Of a stretch of 10,114 bases of DNA, positions 6,995-10,114 are shown piece by piece (positions within the stretch are counted from its first letter, which is position 1; every line of letters starts with the position of its first letter). Both the position numbers and the translations under genes were made by a program. Source of the DNA: Bacillota bacterium (GTDB taxonomy: Bacteria > Bacillota > Bacilli > Alicyclobacillales > Alicyclobacillaceae). Under the pieces are notes generated by a model. The model saw nothing but the letters and a program-made list of their open reading frames with translations. It did not search any database and was not told the origin of the DNA. The stretch spans positions 1-10,114 of the forward strand of contig JAKAXI010000048.1 of the NCBI GenBank assembly GCA_021816665.1. The letters run 5' to 3'.

Positions 6995-7918
6995 TCAGCG
7001 CATTTTATCCCACATCGACGGGGGGAGTTTTCCAACCGTCTCCACGAGCAAGTCGTACAGGGGCGTCTCGAGTGCGCGTTCAGGGTCGACCCCTGCTTGC
7101 GCGGCGATGTCGCGCAGTGTCAGACCGTCTTTGCGCAGCGTCCGCATCGCCTTCTCCCACTGTTGCAGGTGTGGCCCGTGGTAATCGATGAGAAAGGTCC
7201 ACTTTTCTTCGTCGACCTTCAAACAGGCCTGCAGCATATCAGAGACCACTTCCACGGTCGCGCCCTGTGCACCCTTTTCGAAGAGGCGCTGGCGGAAAAC
7301 CGTCTTGATCAGCGCTTCTTCGGAGAACTCCATGAGAAACGGCGGCATGATGTATCCGACGGGTAGCTTGGCGCGAGCCGCCTGCATCTGTTCAGCCCGA
7401 TCTTGTTTGGCAAGCCGAATGACGTTGCGGATGCGCTCCAGCTCCTCCTCGTACTCGCTCGGGTTGCGCGCCTCAACGGGTAATTCAAACCCCCACGGAA
7501 CGTTTGCGCGCTGACCGCCAGCAATGCGTGTAGGACGTCCCACTGTGTAGGTCACGAGGTGGTCGTAGACCGGTTTGCCGATCCCGATGAACAAAAACAG
7601 CACCGTTTCCCCGCGGATTGGCTCATACGAGTGTCCGGCCGCGACCATACTGGTCAAAAACCTCTTCGTGTTCGCCATGTCGTTGTATTTTCCTAAATAC
7701 AGACTCGCCTTAAAGGCACTGCTGAGGCGAGACTCGTCTGTAGTGCGCAGGGCAATGACGCGGCCGTGCTGTGCAACGGTCCAACCTTCCTCCACGTAAC
7801 AGAGGTTGATAAACTTTTCGATATTCACCAAGTGCTCGTCCACCGGGACGAGATCGCTCAAAAACTTCAACCGGGGGTTCCCGAGTATCGCTTCACGATC
7901 GATTGTAAACACCGGCAT
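6995..7918 (-). CDS. ThyX-superfamily protein lacking the ThyX signature motif
   Basis: This 307-aa protein resembles flavin-dependent thymidylate synthase (ThyX) in layout: 'KRFLTSMVAAGHSYEPIRGE' (85-104) corresponds to the 'L..aGH.s..E' helix, 'VYDHLVTYTVGRPTRIAGGQ' (117-136) to the strand and signature loop, 'AARAKLPVGY' (180-189) to the AR..LP element, and 'FRQRLFEKGAQGATVEVV' (208-225) to the R...AQ.EI helix. The RHRxxSxNExSxRYS signature that binds FAD and dUMP is replaced by GRPTRIAGGQRAN. ThyX proteins are often near 210-250 aa; here there is a C-terminal tail with a helix-turn-helix-like segment 'LTLRDIAAQAGVDPE' (266-280). Thymidylate synthase activity is therefore doubtful; a divergent flavin or nucleotide-binding role is inference. 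The ATG at 7918 has GAAGGAG five bases upstream; a 55-residue longer frame lacks this support. Confidence 0.6.
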   Translation of the reverse strand: MPVFTIDREAILGNPRLKFLSDLVPVDEHLVNIEKFINLCYVEEGWTVAQHGRVIALRTTDESRLSSAFKASLYLGKYNDMANTKRFLTSMVAAGHSYEPIRGETVLFLFIGIGKPVYDHLVTYTVGRPTRIAGGQRANVPWGFELPVEARNPSEYEEELERIRNVIRLAKQDRAEQMQAARAKLPVGYIMPPFLMEFSEEALIKTVFRQRLFEKGAQGATVEVVSDMLQACLKVDEEKWTFLIDYHGPHLQQWEKAMRTLRKDGLTLRDIAAQAGVDPERALETPLYDLLVETVGKLPPSMWDKMR

Positions 7919-8019
7919 CACCGCTCCTTCGACACGAACAATTCGATATTTCCCGAGAAATCCCCTGCTGCTTCGCACCGATTCGACAGCAAATGAACCA
8001 CCTGCGAGGTCACGCCGCG

Positions 8020-8047
8020 TTGACGCAGCATCTCGCTGTGATAGAAT
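8020..8047 (+). promoter_or_regulatory. SigA-type promoter of mnmA with extended -10
   Basis: TTGACG (8020-8025, five of six consensus) and TAGAAT (8042-8047, five of six) are separated by 16 bases, with a TGn element (8039-8041) directly before the -10. Transcription would start near 8054, giving a leader of about 65 bases before the mnmA ATG. Confidence 0.75.
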
Positions 8048-8054
8048 GGCGGGT

Positions 8055-8080
8055 ACGAGAACGATACGATACGGCACGAT
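8055..8080 (+). repeat. Five-base periodic tract at the start of the mnmA leader
   Basis: Directly after the predicted transcription start, ACGAT occurs at 8061, 8066 and 8076 with ACGGC at 8071, preceded by ACGAGA at 8055. This gives four in-phase 5-base units in the leader RNA. It may be chance in a short region. Confidence 0.4.
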
Positions 8081-8101
8081 CATGCTGCCGCTACTTCTTA
8101 G

Positions 8102-10114
<2,013 letters not shown>

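Noticed and set aside
6983..7007. Possible terminator after the small 107-aa gene (GCGC-ATCA-GCGC then ATTTTAT)
   Set aside because: The stem has only four base pairs and the T tract is short and interrupted; it also lies in the end of the ThyX-like gene.
7919..8083. 55-residue N-terminal extension of the ThyX-like protein
   Set aside because: GAAGGAG five bases before the ATG at 7918 and the change from basic, low-order sequence to folded-type sequence favour the shorter form; the longer one would also run through the mnmA promoter.

Overview
The window looks like chromosomal core and peripheral metabolism of a moderately GC-rich, spore-former-type Bacillota (Alicyclobacillaceae or a relative is my best guess). 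Reasons: strong AGGAGG-type ribosome binding sites about 5-10 bases before most starts, a TTG start behind a perfect Shine-Dalgarno, a SigA-like promoter with an extended -10 before mnmA, and gene families common in that phylum (M32 and M29 peptidases, NAGPA-domain exoprotein, MnmA). The genus is inferred from style only. I see no rRNA, tRNA, CRISPR, insertion sequence, phage or integrase genes.

Layout. Positions 1-4251 are one leftward gene block: M32 carboxypeptidase (4251-2728), MFS transporter (2713-1400), acyl-CoA dehydrogenase-family flavoprotein (1351-158), and the first 20 codons of what looks like an acyl-CoA ligase (62-1, running off the window). Gaps are 14, 48 and 95 bp, so co-transcription is likely, from a promoter in the 211-bp gap 4252-4462. 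That gap also holds a terminator for the next leftward block: a two-domain sulfurtransferase with the CGSGVTA loop of 3-mercaptopyruvate sulfurtransferases (6487-5618), followed 42 bp later by a membrane-anchored NAGPA/phosphodiester glycosidase-family protein (5575-4463).

From 6488 rightward genes alternate in strand. A 107-aa unrecognised protein (6659-6982, +) is divergent from the sulfurtransferase. A ThyX-superfamily protein with a rewritten signature motif (7918-6995, -) converges on it with a 12-bp gap. The tRNA 2-thiouridylase mnmA (8120-9343, +) is divergent from the ThyX-like gene and has a clear promoter. A partial M29 aminopeptidase (10114-9306, -) overlaps the end of mnmA tail to tail by 38 bp.

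Together: sulfur transfer is represented by the sulfurtransferase and MnmA, though they are not adjacent and a direct link is only inferred. The leftward block combines peptide degradation, a transporter and acyl-CoA chemistry, suggesting uptake and breakdown of an organic substrate. Nothing here is a clear new system. The best leads are the ThyX-like protein without the ThyX signature, the acyl-CoA dehydrogenase homologue without the usual catalytic glutamate, and the small unrecognised gene with a 12-bp palindrome before its ribosome binding site.
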